A stretch of 64,000 nucleotides of DNA from Chloroflexota bacterium (GTDB lineage: Bacteria > Chloroflexota > Anaerolineae > Anaerolineales > Anaerolineaceae). This document shows, piece after piece, positions 42,316 to 49,568 of the stretch; within the stretch, counting starts at the first letter, position 1, and each line of letters begins with the position of its first letter. The position numbers were made by a program, and so were the translations under genes. The stretch covers positions 1 to 64,000 of the forward strand of contig JAJUJY010000003.1 in NCBI GenBank assembly GCA_029265085.1, given 5' to 3'. The notes under the pieces were generated by a model. The model worked only from the letters and a program-made list of their open reading frames with translations, was not told the origin of the DNA and searched no databases.

Positions 42316-43908
42316 ATGAATAAAGAACACTGGCACCAGACACACCGGGTGACCCCGGAAAAAATTGACGCTGCGCGCGAAGTATTGGAAAATGTACGCC
42401 GCGGCATGGATACACACCGTGCCCTGCGCAAGCGTCCGCTGCCTGGCGGCGGTTACTTATCCAAAGCGGTGTTGGTGGCCGCCTACCGCACCCTGGTAGA
42501 GAGCGGAGAATGGGCTGAGGATGCGCAGCTCTTGGAACGTATCCGCATGAAGCCAGTGCGCACGCTTTCCGGTGTCACCACCGTAACCGTGCTGACCAAG
42601 CCGTACCCCTGCCCGGGCAAATGTATTTTCTGCCCGACTGATGTGCGCATGCCGAAGAGCTATCTGCCAGACGAACCCGGTGCAGCGCGCGCCTTCCAAA
42701 ATGAATTTGATCCCTACGCCCAGGTGGCTTCACGCCTGCAATCCTACGAGGCCAACGGCCACCCAACCGATAAAATTGAACTTCTGATCCTGGGCGGCAC
42801 ATGGAATTCCTACCGGCGCGATTACCAGGAATGGTTTATCAAGCGCTGTTTTGACGCGATGAACGGGGTGGATACCGAAACCCTGGAAGATGCTCAGCAT
42901 TTCAACGAAACTGCCGAACACCGCAACGTGGGTCTGGTAATTGAAACCCGCCCGGACGAGATCACTCCCAAAGAACTGGCCTGGCTGCGCCGCCTGGGTG
43001 TAACCAAAGTGCAAATGGGTGCGCAGTCGCTGGATAACCATATTCTGGCGCTCAACCAGCGCGGGCACACCGCTGAGGAAACCTTACAGGCCACTGCCTT
43101 GCTGCGTGCCGCCGGGTTTAAAGTGGTACTGCATTGGATGCCGAATCTGCTCGGTGCATCCCTCGATTCAGACCGCGAGGATTTTCAACGCTTATGGCAG
43201 GACGGTTACTGCCCGGACGAGATCAAAATCTACCCCACCCAATTACTCAAAGATACAGAGCTTTACACCTTTTGGGAACGCGGTGAATACCAACCCTACA
43301 ACACCGATGAATTAATTCATTTAATCGCGGACATTAAGCCTGGTATACCCGAATACTGCCGGGTCAACCGGGTTATTCGCGATATTCCGTCCACGCATGT
43401 GGTGGAAGGCAACCGGCGCACCAGCCTGCGCCAGGATGTGCTGGCTGAACTGGCCCGGCGCGGGCAGGCTTGCCGCTGTGTTCGCTGCCGTGAAGTGCGC
43501 GGCCAGCAGGTGGATGCGGAAGCCTTGCGCCTGGAAGACCTGGTTTACCCTGCCGCCCAGGCTGAAGAGCATTTCCTGCATTTTCTCACCCCGGATGACA
43601 AGATCGCCGGGTATTTGCGCCTTTCCCTGCCCAACCCAGACGCCCCCGACCTGGGCTTCGCTGACCTGGCAGGGGCAGCCCTGATCCGCGAGGTGCATGT
43701 GTACGGCCAATCCTTGCCGGTCGGTGTGGATCGATCCGGCGCAGCCCAGCACATTGGCCTGGGCACCCAGCTCTTGCAGCAGGCTGAAGAAGTGGCCCGC
43801 CAGCACAGTTTTCACCGCCTGGCCGTGATCGCCGCCATCGGCACACGGCGTTATTACCAGCGGCGCGGCTTCCGGCGCGGGGAACTGTACATGTTCCGGG
43901 AATTGTAA
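42316..43908 (+). CDS. elp3: tRNA uridine(34) modification radical SAM/acetyltransferase Elp3
   Basis: 530 aa, full length. Radical-SAM Cys99, Cys103 and Cys106 lie in CPGKCIFCP; the SAM region continues with ELLILGGTWNSYRRDYQ and NVGLVIETRPDEI. A Cys-rich metal site (CRCVRC) sits before the C-terminal GNAT domain (LGTQLLQQAEEVARQHSF and RRYYQRRGFRRGELY). Elp3 adds a carboxymethyl group to wobble uridine from acetyl-CoA; stand-alone bacterial Elp3 is known from Dehalococcoides, also a Chloroflexota. No Elp1-2-4-6 partners are expected. Divergent from the methyltransferase gene with 77 bp between them. Confidence 0.95.
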   Translation: MNKEHWHQTHRVTPEKIDAAREVLENVRRGMDTHRALRKRPLPGGGYLSKAVLVAAYRTLVESGEWAEDAQLLERIRMKPVRTLSGVTTVTVLTKPYPCPGKCIFCPTDVRMPKSYLPDEPGAARAFQNEFDPYAQVASRLQSYEANGHPTDKIELLILGGTWNSYRRDYQEWFIKRCFDAMNGVDTETLEDAQHFNETAEHRNVGLVIETRPDEITPKELAWLRRLGVTKVQMGAQSLDNHILALNQRGHTAEETLQATALLRAAGFKVVLHWMPNLLGASLDSDREDFQRLWQDGYCPDEIKIYPTQLLKDTELYTFWERGEYQPYNTDELIHLIADIKPGIPEYCRVNRVIRDIPSTHVVEGNRRTSLRQDVLAELARRGQACRCVRCREVRGQQVDAEALRLEDLVYPAAQAEEHFLHFLTPDDKIAGYLRLSLPNPDAPDLGFADLAGAALIREVHVYGQSLPVGVDRSGAAQHIGLGTQLLQQAEEVARQHSFHRLAVIAAIGTRRYYQRRGFRRGELYMFREL

Positions 43909-43948
43909 ACCGGCAGCATGACCATTCTTGCCTTACCTCAATAAAAAA

Positions 43949-44035
43949 CTCTGCCTACTCGGCGGCTCTGCGGTGATAAACAACCATCAGCCATTAGCTG
44001 TCAGCAATTTAATTTCTGGCAACTGTCAACTGACG
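43949..44035. repeat. Intergenic repeats inverted relative to those near 36 kb
   Basis: The module at 43949-43976 (CTCTGC... CGGTGA) is the reverse complement of a CACAGAG-type unit related to 36167-36195, and 44016-44035 is the exact reverse complement of the 20-mer at 35961-35980. Between them AGCCATTAGCTGTCAGC resembles the AGCTG units at 36215-36232. The whole composite appears inverted. Confidence 0.6.
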
Positions 44036-44071
44036 GCTGAAAACTTCTCGGCACTTCGAATCTGTCCTTGT

Positions 44072-44096
44072 ATTGAAAATGATTTTCAATTACAAT
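44072..44096 (+). promoter_or_regulatory. Zur-type operator and -10 box of the zur gene
   Basis: A perfect 9-1-9 palindrome, ATTGAAAAT-G-ATTTTCAAT (44072-44090), is directly followed by TACAAT (44091-44096), which ends 6 nt before the ATG at 44103. The operator covers the promoter spacer, giving autoregulation of a leaderless mRNA. The shape matches Fur/Zur boxes. Confidence 0.7.
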
Positions 44097-44102
44097 AACC
44101 GC

Positions 44103-44549
44103 ATGACAGATACAGACCAAACCTTAATCGGCTCCTGGCTGGAGCAGTTACAAGACAGCGGCTACCGGGTCACCGGTCCGCGCCGCGCCATTGTAGAGTT
44201 ACTGGCTGGCTGCCAGAAAGCCCTCGGCCCCATCGAAGTGTACGACCTGGGGCGTGCGGAATATCCCAGCCTGGGACTGGTCACGGTGTACCGCACGCTG
44301 GAAAAACTGGAAGAATTGGGACTGGTGCAGCGCGTCCACTTACCGGACGGCTGCCACCGTTACCTGCGCGCCACGCAAGGTCACCAGCATTTATTGTTAT
44401 GCACCACTTGCGGTCAGGTGGAATATTTCAGCGGTGACGACCTGGAGTTTCTAACCCAGCGGGTGGCTGTCGATACCGGCTTCACCATCAGCGAACACTG
44501 GCTGCAATTATACGGGCTGTGCCCTGCCTGCCAGCAGCGCCATCAATAA
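44103..44549 (+). CDS. zur: Fur-family regulator, probably Zur
   Basis: 148 aa from the ATG at 44103. Winged-helix DNA-binding domain (RVTGPRRAIVELL, LGLVTVYRTLEKLEELGLV), then GHQHLLLCTTCGQVEYF with Cys100 and Cys103 and a C-terminal pair Cys140/Cys143 (GLCPACQQRH); His94, His96 and His132 could make the regulatory site. Position before znuACB and the two boxes argues for zinc as the effector rather than iron. A longer frame from 44073 starts inside the operator and is unlikely. The SBP gene follows after 80 bp with its own box. Confidence 0.92.
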   Translation: MTDTDQTLIGSWLEQLQDSGYRVTGPRRAIVELLAGCQKALGPIEVYDLGRAEYPSLGLVTVYRTLEKLEELGLVQRVHLPDGCHRYLRATQGHQHLLLCTTCGQVEYFSGDDLEFLTQRVAVDTGFTISEHWLQLYGLCPACQQRHQ

Positions 44550-44592
44550 AAACGGACCAGCGGCAGAGCAAGGCCAAACATACGCAGCCATT

Positions 44593-44611
44593 ATTGAAAA
44601 TGATATTCATT
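44593..44611 (+). promoter_or_regulatory. Second Zur-like box, upstream of znuA
   Basis: ATTGAAAATGATATTCATT (44593-44611) matches the zur operator at 16 of 19 positions, 18 bp before the znuA start. It would repress the importer when zinc is plentiful. Confidence 0.65.
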
Positions 44612-44629
44612 TACGCGTAGGAAGACACA

Positions 44630-45595
44630 ATGAAGAAACACCTCAACATTAACCGTTACCTGAAAACAGGTTTCATTTTTATCAGCATCAGCATATTGTT
44701 GGCAGCCTGCGGCGGTAACCAACCCGCTGCCCCCGCCGCAAAGAACGGCCTCAATGTGATTGCCACCACGACCCTGGTTGGTGATGTTGTTCAACAAATC
44801 GGCGGCGAAAAAATTAATTTAACCATTTTGCTGCCAGTTGGTACCGATCCACACAGCTACCAGCCTACCCCGCAAGACCTTGCCAGAATTTCATCTGCGG
44901 ATGTGATATTTGCAAACGGCGCCGGCCTGGAAACCTTCCTGGAAGGTATGCTGGAAAATGCAGACAGCACACAGAAAGCAGTATATGTATCCGCAGGGAT
45001 CGAATTACGTGAATTTGAAGGCGAAGTGCACGCGGATGAAGAAGAACAAGCTGGCGAGGAAGAACATGACGGCGATCCGCATGTCTGGACCGACCCGCAA
45101 AATGTGCAGGTCTGGGTGCAAAATATCACCAAAAAACTGGCAGAACTGGACTCGGCCAACAGCAGTTTCTATAATGAAAATGCGGCACGGTATTCCACCG
45201 AACTGGACAACCTGGATGCCTGGATTAAAGAGCAGGTCGCTCAATTACCCGAGGCCAACCGGAATATCGTTACCGACCACATGGCGTTGGGCTACTTTGC
45301 GGACCGTTATGGATTTCGCCAGGTTGGGGCTGTCATCCCCGGATACAGCACCCTATCCGAGCCAACCGCCAAAGACCTGGCTGCTCTGGAAGATGCCATT
45401 CGCAGCCTGGGCGTAAAAGCTGTCTTTGTAGAATCCACTGTAAACCCCGCCATATCGCAGCGCGTGGCTGAAGATACCGGCATCCAGATTTTTCAGGTTT
45501 ACTCCGGCTCGTTGAGCGGACCGGAAGGCCCGGCCGCCAGCTACCTGGATCTAATGCGCTACAACACAGAAACCATTTTAAATGCCCTGAAATAA
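44630..45595 (+). CDS. znuA: Zinc ABC transporter substrate-binding lipoprotein
   Basis: 321 aa. Signal ends at lipobox LLAAC (Cys27). Cluster A-I solute-binding fold: LNVIATTTLVGDVVQQIGG, LLPVGTDPHSYQP with ligand His75, a charged His-containing loop (130-150, EGEVHADEEEQAGEEEHDGD), DPHVWTDPQNV with His151, then DHMALGYFADRYGF and AVFVESTVNP. The acidic loop with His is typical of zinc (rather than manganese) members. Operon znuA-C-B; the gap to the ATPase gene is 48 bp. Confidence 0.94.
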   Translation: MKKHLNINRYLKTGFIFISISILLAACGGNQPAAPAAKNGLNVIATTTLVGDVVQQIGGEKINLTILLPVGTDPHSYQPTPQDLARISSADVIFANGAGLETFLEGMLENADSTQKAVYVSAGIELREFEGEVHADEEEQAGEEEHDGDPHVWTDPQNVQVWVQNITKKLAELDSANSSFYNENAARYSTELDNLDAWIKEQVAQLPEANRNIVTDHMALGYFADRYGFRQVGAVIPGYSTLSEPTAKDLAALEDAIRSLGVKAVFVESTVNPAISQRVAEDTGIQIFQVYSGSLSGPEGPAASYLDLMRYNTETILNALK

Positions 45596-45643
45596 TTTAT
45601 TCACACAATGAATCATTGCTGATCTGGCAGATTTGAGTACCTG

Positions 45644-46498
45644 ATGACATTTTTAGATCGAATTCGCAAAAACAACCTGGGATTCCTCTTTCGCAGTTCC
45701 CCGCATGAGCCCGGCCTGCCGATTCTGCGCATCCAGGACATGACCGTGGATTATGAAAGCGGCCCGGCGCTGGACCGCCTGAATTTTGAATTACAGGTGG
45801 GCGAACGCCTGGCGGTGGTCGGCCCAAACGGAGCCGGGAAAAGCACACTGTTCAAAGTAATTGCCGGAGTTCTCACACCCAGCCGCGGGATGGTGGAAGT
45901 ATATGGGCACGAGCCGGGCGGGCATATCTGCATTGCGTATGTACCGCAGCGCAGCCAGGTGGACTGGAATTTTCCAGCCACAGTTGCAGATGTCGTCATG
46001 ATGGGCCGGGTTGGCAAGATGGGCTATTTCCGCTGGCCAACCACCCAGGATTGGAACATCGTGCGCCAATCACTGGAAGTTGTCAACCTGGAAAGTTTTT
46101 CCAAACGCCAAATCAGCCAGCTATCCGGCGGACAGCAGCAGCGCATGTTCATCGCCCGTGCCCTGGCGCAAGAAGCTGAATTGGTATTGATGGATGAACC
46201 GCTTACCGGGTTGGATTTAACCTCGCAGGAAGATATCTTCCGCATTCTCGACTCATTGCGCCAGCGCAAAGTGACCGTTATGGTTGCCCTGCACGACTTA
46301 AAAATTGCTGCCGAACGGTTTAATCGCGTCATGCTGCTCAACCACCGCCTGATCGGACTGGGCGCACCCGACGAAGTCTTTCAACCGGAACGCCTGCTGG
46401 AAGCCTACGGCGGGCGCGTGCGCATGGTTTCAGACGGCGAAGATTTGTTAGCCCTGGGAGATTCTTGCTGCGAAGAGGGAGACCACCATCATGATTGA
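45644..46498 (+). CDS. znuC: Zinc ABC transporter ATP-binding protein
   Basis: 284 aa. Walker A GPNGAGKST (about 64-72), signature QLSGGQQQRMFIARAL, Walker B LVLMDEPLTGLD, and the switch His in MVALHDL. An N-terminal extension of about 30 residues precedes the ABC domain. The C-terminus (GDSCCEEGDHHHD) carries two Cys and a His cluster, which may bind zinc. It overlaps the permease gene by 8 bp. Confidence 0.94.
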   Translation: MTFLDRIRKNNLGFLFRSSPHEPGLPILRIQDMTVDYESGPALDRLNFELQVGERLAVVGPNGAGKSTLFKVIAGVLTPSRGMVEVYGHEPGGHICIAYVPQRSQVDWNFPATVADVVMMGRVGKMGYFRWPTTQDWNIVRQSLEVVNLESFSKRQISQLSGGQQQRMFIARALAQEAELVLMDEPLTGLDLTSQEDIFRILDSLRQRKVTVMVALHDLKIAAERFNRVMLLNHRLIGLGAPDEVFQPERLLEAYGGRVRMVSDGEDLLALGDSCCEEGDHHHD

Positions 46499-47333
46499 GC
46501 TGATCCTGCAGCCGCTGCAATATCCTTTTATGGTTCGCGGTATGCTGGCCGCCGTACTGGTCGGCATTGTCTGCGCCGTGGTGGGCACCTACGTTGTCTT
46601 GCGCGGGATGGCCTTCTTTGGTGATGCCCTGGCACATGCCATCTTACCCGGTATCGCCGTGGGCTATCTGGTGGGCGGCGGCGCGCGCGAGCCGCTCTTT
46701 TGGTGGGCACTGGCGACCGCTGTGGTCAGTTCCATCGGCATCGGTGCAATCACCCGCGGAGCGCGTGTCAAAGAAGATACCGCCATTGGCATTATCTTTG
46801 CCGGGATGTTTGCCCTGGGGATTGCGTTAATCTCATCCGTGCGCAGTTACACCGTGGACCTTGCCCATTTCCTGTTTGGTGATGTGCTGGGCGTGCGCAG
46901 CGGCGACCTGATTTTAACGGCTGTTTTTGGCAGCATGATTATTCTGCTCGTGCTGGCTTTTTATAAAGAATTCATGGTGCTTTCGTTTGACCCGGTCCTG
47001 GCAACCACGCTGCGCCTGCCAGTACGCCTGCTGGATTACCTGCTGATAGTGCTGATTGCGATTGCCATTGTCGTCTCGCTGCAAACGGTTGGGGTCGCGC
47101 TCATGGTGGCGATGCTGGTGACTCCCGCAGCCACAGCCTATCTGCTGACCCGCCGCCTGCCTGTCATGATGGTACTGGCTGCCGCAATCGCCTCCATCTC
47201 TGGCGTGGTGGGTTTATATTTTTCCTATTACCTGAACCTGGCCTCTGGAGCCGCCATTGTGCTCACCTGCACTGGCTTTTTTGCGGCCACCTGGCTGATT
47301 ACCACCCTGCTGCGCCGCGGCAAAAACCGCTAG
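46491..47333 (+). CDS. znuB: Zinc ABC transporter permease
   Basis: 280 aa with about eight or nine hydrophobic helices; family features include AVVGTYVVLRGMAFFGDALAHAILPG and VVSLQTVGVALMVAMLVTPAATAYLLT. It forms the membrane channel of the ZnuACB importer. It ends 4 bp into the converging GNAT gene. Confidence 0.94.
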   Translation: MIELILQPLQYPFMVRGMLAAVLVGIVCAVVGTYVVLRGMAFFGDALAHAILPGIAVGYLVGGGAREPLFWWALATAVVSSIGIGAITRGARVKEDTAIGIIFAGMFALGIALISSVRSYTVDLAHFLFGDVLGVRSGDLILTAVFGSMIILLVLAFYKEFMVLSFDPVLATTLRLPVRLLDYLLIVLIAIAIVVSLQTVGVALMVAMLVTPAATAYLLTRRLPVMMVLAAAIASISGVVGLYFSYYLNLASGAAIVLTCTGFFAATWLITTLLRRGKNR

Positions 47334-47806
47334 AGTGTTTTCCCCATTCTGCGGCTAATCCCAGAATACCCCAGATTTTCATAAAAATGCAGTGCAGTGG
47401 CGTTGAATTCATACACATTCAACTCCACTGCACTGATTCCGCGTTCGCGTGCCCAATCTTCTGCTTCAGCCATCAATGCCTGACCGATACCGCAGCGGCG
47501 CAGATCTTCACGCACACACAACGTATCGATCAAGGCAAAACGTCGCGGCACCAGGATGGGAACCAGCGGGGTTTTCCGCTCCACCACAATCACAAAACCT
47601 GCCAATTCACCATTTACCTCAGCCACAAAAATCGCGGCTGCTGCATTTTGCAGCAAATCCGTAAAAAAGTCGGCCGGATAATCCAGGCTGCTCGAAGGCT
47701 GGAATAGATTTGGCAGAGTTTCACGATGCAGCCGGTCCACCTGCGCAAACAGCTGCACTAATTGCTGTTGGTCAGATTCAACCGCTCTTCTTAAAAGATA
47801 TTGCAT
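47330..47806 (-). CDS. GNAT-family N-acetyltransferase
   Basis: 158 aa. CoA-binding loop LCVREDLRRCGIGQALMAEAEDWARE, then GISAVELNVYEFNATALHFYENLGYSGISRRM. Typical single-domain GNAT; the substrate is unknown. AAGGGGAAAAGC precedes the ATG. Its last bases overlap the convergent znuB stop. Confidence 0.9.
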   Translation of the reverse strand: MQYLLRRAVESDQQQLVQLFAQVDRLHRETLPNLFQPSSSLDYPADFFTDLLQNAAAAIFVAEVNGELAGFVIVVERKTPLVPILVPRRFALIDTLCVREDLRRCGIGQALMAEAEDWARERGISAVELNVYEFNATALHFYENLGYSGISRRMGKTL

Positions 47807-48199
47807 GCTTTTCCCCTTTTCAGGAAACGAAGTGATGAATCTTCTGGTGAAAGCGCATCACTTTTCACAGCTTCAATTATAATGAATGAAGAGCACCCTG
47901 ATAACTGGCACTTGATCATCCAGATCTCAGGAAACCAACAAATTTCCCCACCATTATTACAATCAAGCCTTGGCGGGTCGGATCGCCCGAGAATTACGAT
48001 CAAACAGCCAGTTTGCACTTAAGCGGTCCAAATCACATTAAATGATGCAGGTGGAATTTATGTGTTTTTTTGTCAATGAAACCGACAAATGACACATTGA
48101 CGCTCTTGGCGTTCTTTTGTATGCTATCGCATACAATGCAGCGTCATACATTCCCAAAAATAAACCGGTGAGCAATTGAATCATTGAAGGGAGAGATGT
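47807..48199 (+). other. 393-bp intergenic region upstream of glgC
   Basis: No gene I can support. The left 200 bp has short open frames without ribosome sites. The right part holds the glgC promoter with a palindrome (48097-48136) and GGGAGAG as the glgC ribosome site. Confidence 0.6.
48097..48136 (+). promoter_or_regulatory. glgC promoter with an 8-4-8 palindrome over the -10 box
   Basis: TTGACG (48097-48102) and TATGCT (48120-48125) are 17 nt apart. The perfect inverted repeat TTGTATGC-TATC-GCATACAA (48117-48136) lies on the -10 box and start site, the position expected for a repressor operator. Start of transcription would be near 48132. Confidence 0.6.
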
Positions 48200-49492
48200 A
48201 TGAAAACCACAAATGATATTTTAGCTGTTATTTTAGGGGGTGGACGAGGCAGCCGTCTTTACCCACTGACCGCAGTTCGCTCCAAACCAGCCGTCCCGAT
48301 TGCTGGAAAATACCGCCTGATTGATATTCCGATCAGCAACTGTATTAATTCCGGTATTTTTCGTGTTGCCATCCTGACCCAATTCAACTCAGTGTCGCTG
48401 CACCGGCATGTTGCCAGAACCTATCAGTTTGACACCTTCCATACCGGCTGGGTGCAAATTTGGGCAGCCGAACAAACCGTCTCCAGCGCAGACTGGTACC
48501 AGGGCACCGCTGATGCGGTGCGCAAGCAATTGTTTGAAATTCGAGCAGCCCGCGCGCCTTATGTACTGATTCTGGCCGGTGACCATCTCTACCGCATGGA
48601 TTATGCCCCCATGTTCAATTACCATATCGAACACGATGCGGATATCACAGTGGCCGTTCAACCCGTTGCCGCTACCGATGCCGGTCGTTTTGGCATCTTA
48701 AAACGCGATCCCTCCGGAGAGATCACCCGCTTTGCTGAAAAGCCCAAAGACCCGGTCGTATTAAATGAAATGGTCAGCCGGGGCGATCCGCTGCGGCCTT
48801 ACCTGGGCTCCATGGGAATTTACCTCTTCCGCACTGATACGCTGATCGATATTCTGGAAAACAACACCGGCTTTGATGATTTTGGTGGTGATGTGATTCC
48901 CGCCTCCATTCAAAAACACCGCGTGTTTGGCTACGATTTTGATGACTACTGGGAGGACATCGGAACGATCCGCTCCTTCTATGAAACCAACCTGGCGCTG
49001 ACCAGCCCGAATCCGCCGTTTAATTTCTTTGATCCGGAGCGGCCAATCTACACCCACCCGCGCTACTTACCCGGCTCCACCATTGAAAACAGTTTGCTGG
49101 AAAATGTATTAATTGCAGAAGGCTGCTGTATTCGCAATGCAGAAATTCGCCACTCGATTGTTGGTGTTCGCAGCCGGATTAGCAACGGCGTAAAACTGCA
49201 AGATTGCATCTTGATGGGCTCCGATTATTACGAAAAAGGCGGTGGATGCAACGAAATGGGACTGAATGAGTTTGGGCAAGTTCCGCTCGGAATTGGCCCA
49301 AATTCAGAAATCTTTGGCGCAATTATTGATAAAAATGCCCGTATTGGCGGAGAGGTAATCATTCGCCCCTTCCCGGCCGGCACAGATAAAGACGGGGAAA
49401 ACTGGGTCGTCCGGGATGGTATTGTTGTCATTCCGAAGGACGCAGTGATTAAACCAGGAACGTACATTGGTCCAGATATGGACCAACGTTAA
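48200..49492 (+). CDS. glgC: Glucose-1-phosphate adenylyltransferase
   Basis: 430 aa. Makes ADP-glucose for glycogen. Landmarks: ILGGGRGSRLYPLTAVRSKPAVPIAGKYRLID (10-41), the YQGTADAVRKQ block, AGDHLYRMDY, FAEKPKD and WEDIGTIRSFYE; the C-terminal domain shows hexapeptide beta-helix repeats and ends with GTDKDGENWVVRDGIVVIPKDA. This is the plant/cyanobacterial-looking branch. Followed by an intrinsic terminator. Confidence 0.96.
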   Translation: MKTTNDILAVILGGGRGSRLYPLTAVRSKPAVPIAGKYRLIDIPISNCINSGIFRVAILTQFNSVSLHRHVARTYQFDTFHTGWVQIWAAEQTVSSADWYQGTADAVRKQLFEIRAARAPYVLILAGDHLYRMDYAPMFNYHIEHDADITVAVQPVAATDAGRFGILKRDPSGEITRFAEKPKDPVVLNEMVSRGDPLRPYLGSMGIYLFRTDTLIDILENNTGFDDFGGDVIPASIQKHRVFGYDFDDYWEDIGTIRSFYETNLALTSPNPPFNFFDPERPIYTHPRYLPGSTIENSLLENVLIAEGCCIRNAEIRHSIVGVRSRISNGVKLQDCILMGSDYYEKGGGCNEMGLNEFGQVPLGIGPNSEIFGAIIDKNARIGGEVIIRPFPAGTDKDGENWVVRDGIVVIPKDAVIKPGTYIGPDMDQR

Positions 49493-49509
49493 GGCTATTA
49501 AGGCAAGAC

Positions 49510-49553
49510 CGGGCAGGGGCTTCTGACAAAGAAGCAGCCTGCCCGATATTTTT
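49510..49553 (+). terminator. Rho-independent terminator of glgC
   Basis: CGGGCAGG and CCTGCCCG form the lower stem and GCTTCT with AGAAGC the upper one; a T-rich tail (ATATTTTTG) follows, just before the P-ATPase gene. Confidence 0.85.
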
Positions 49554-49568
49554 GTCAGGGAGAGATTT

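Noticed and set aside
47801..48022. A 73-codon plus-strand frame before glgC
   Set aside because: No ribosome site, overlaps the 5' end of the GNAT gene, and low-complexity content; TATAAT inside it is 2 nt from an ATG, too near to start a leaderless mRNA.
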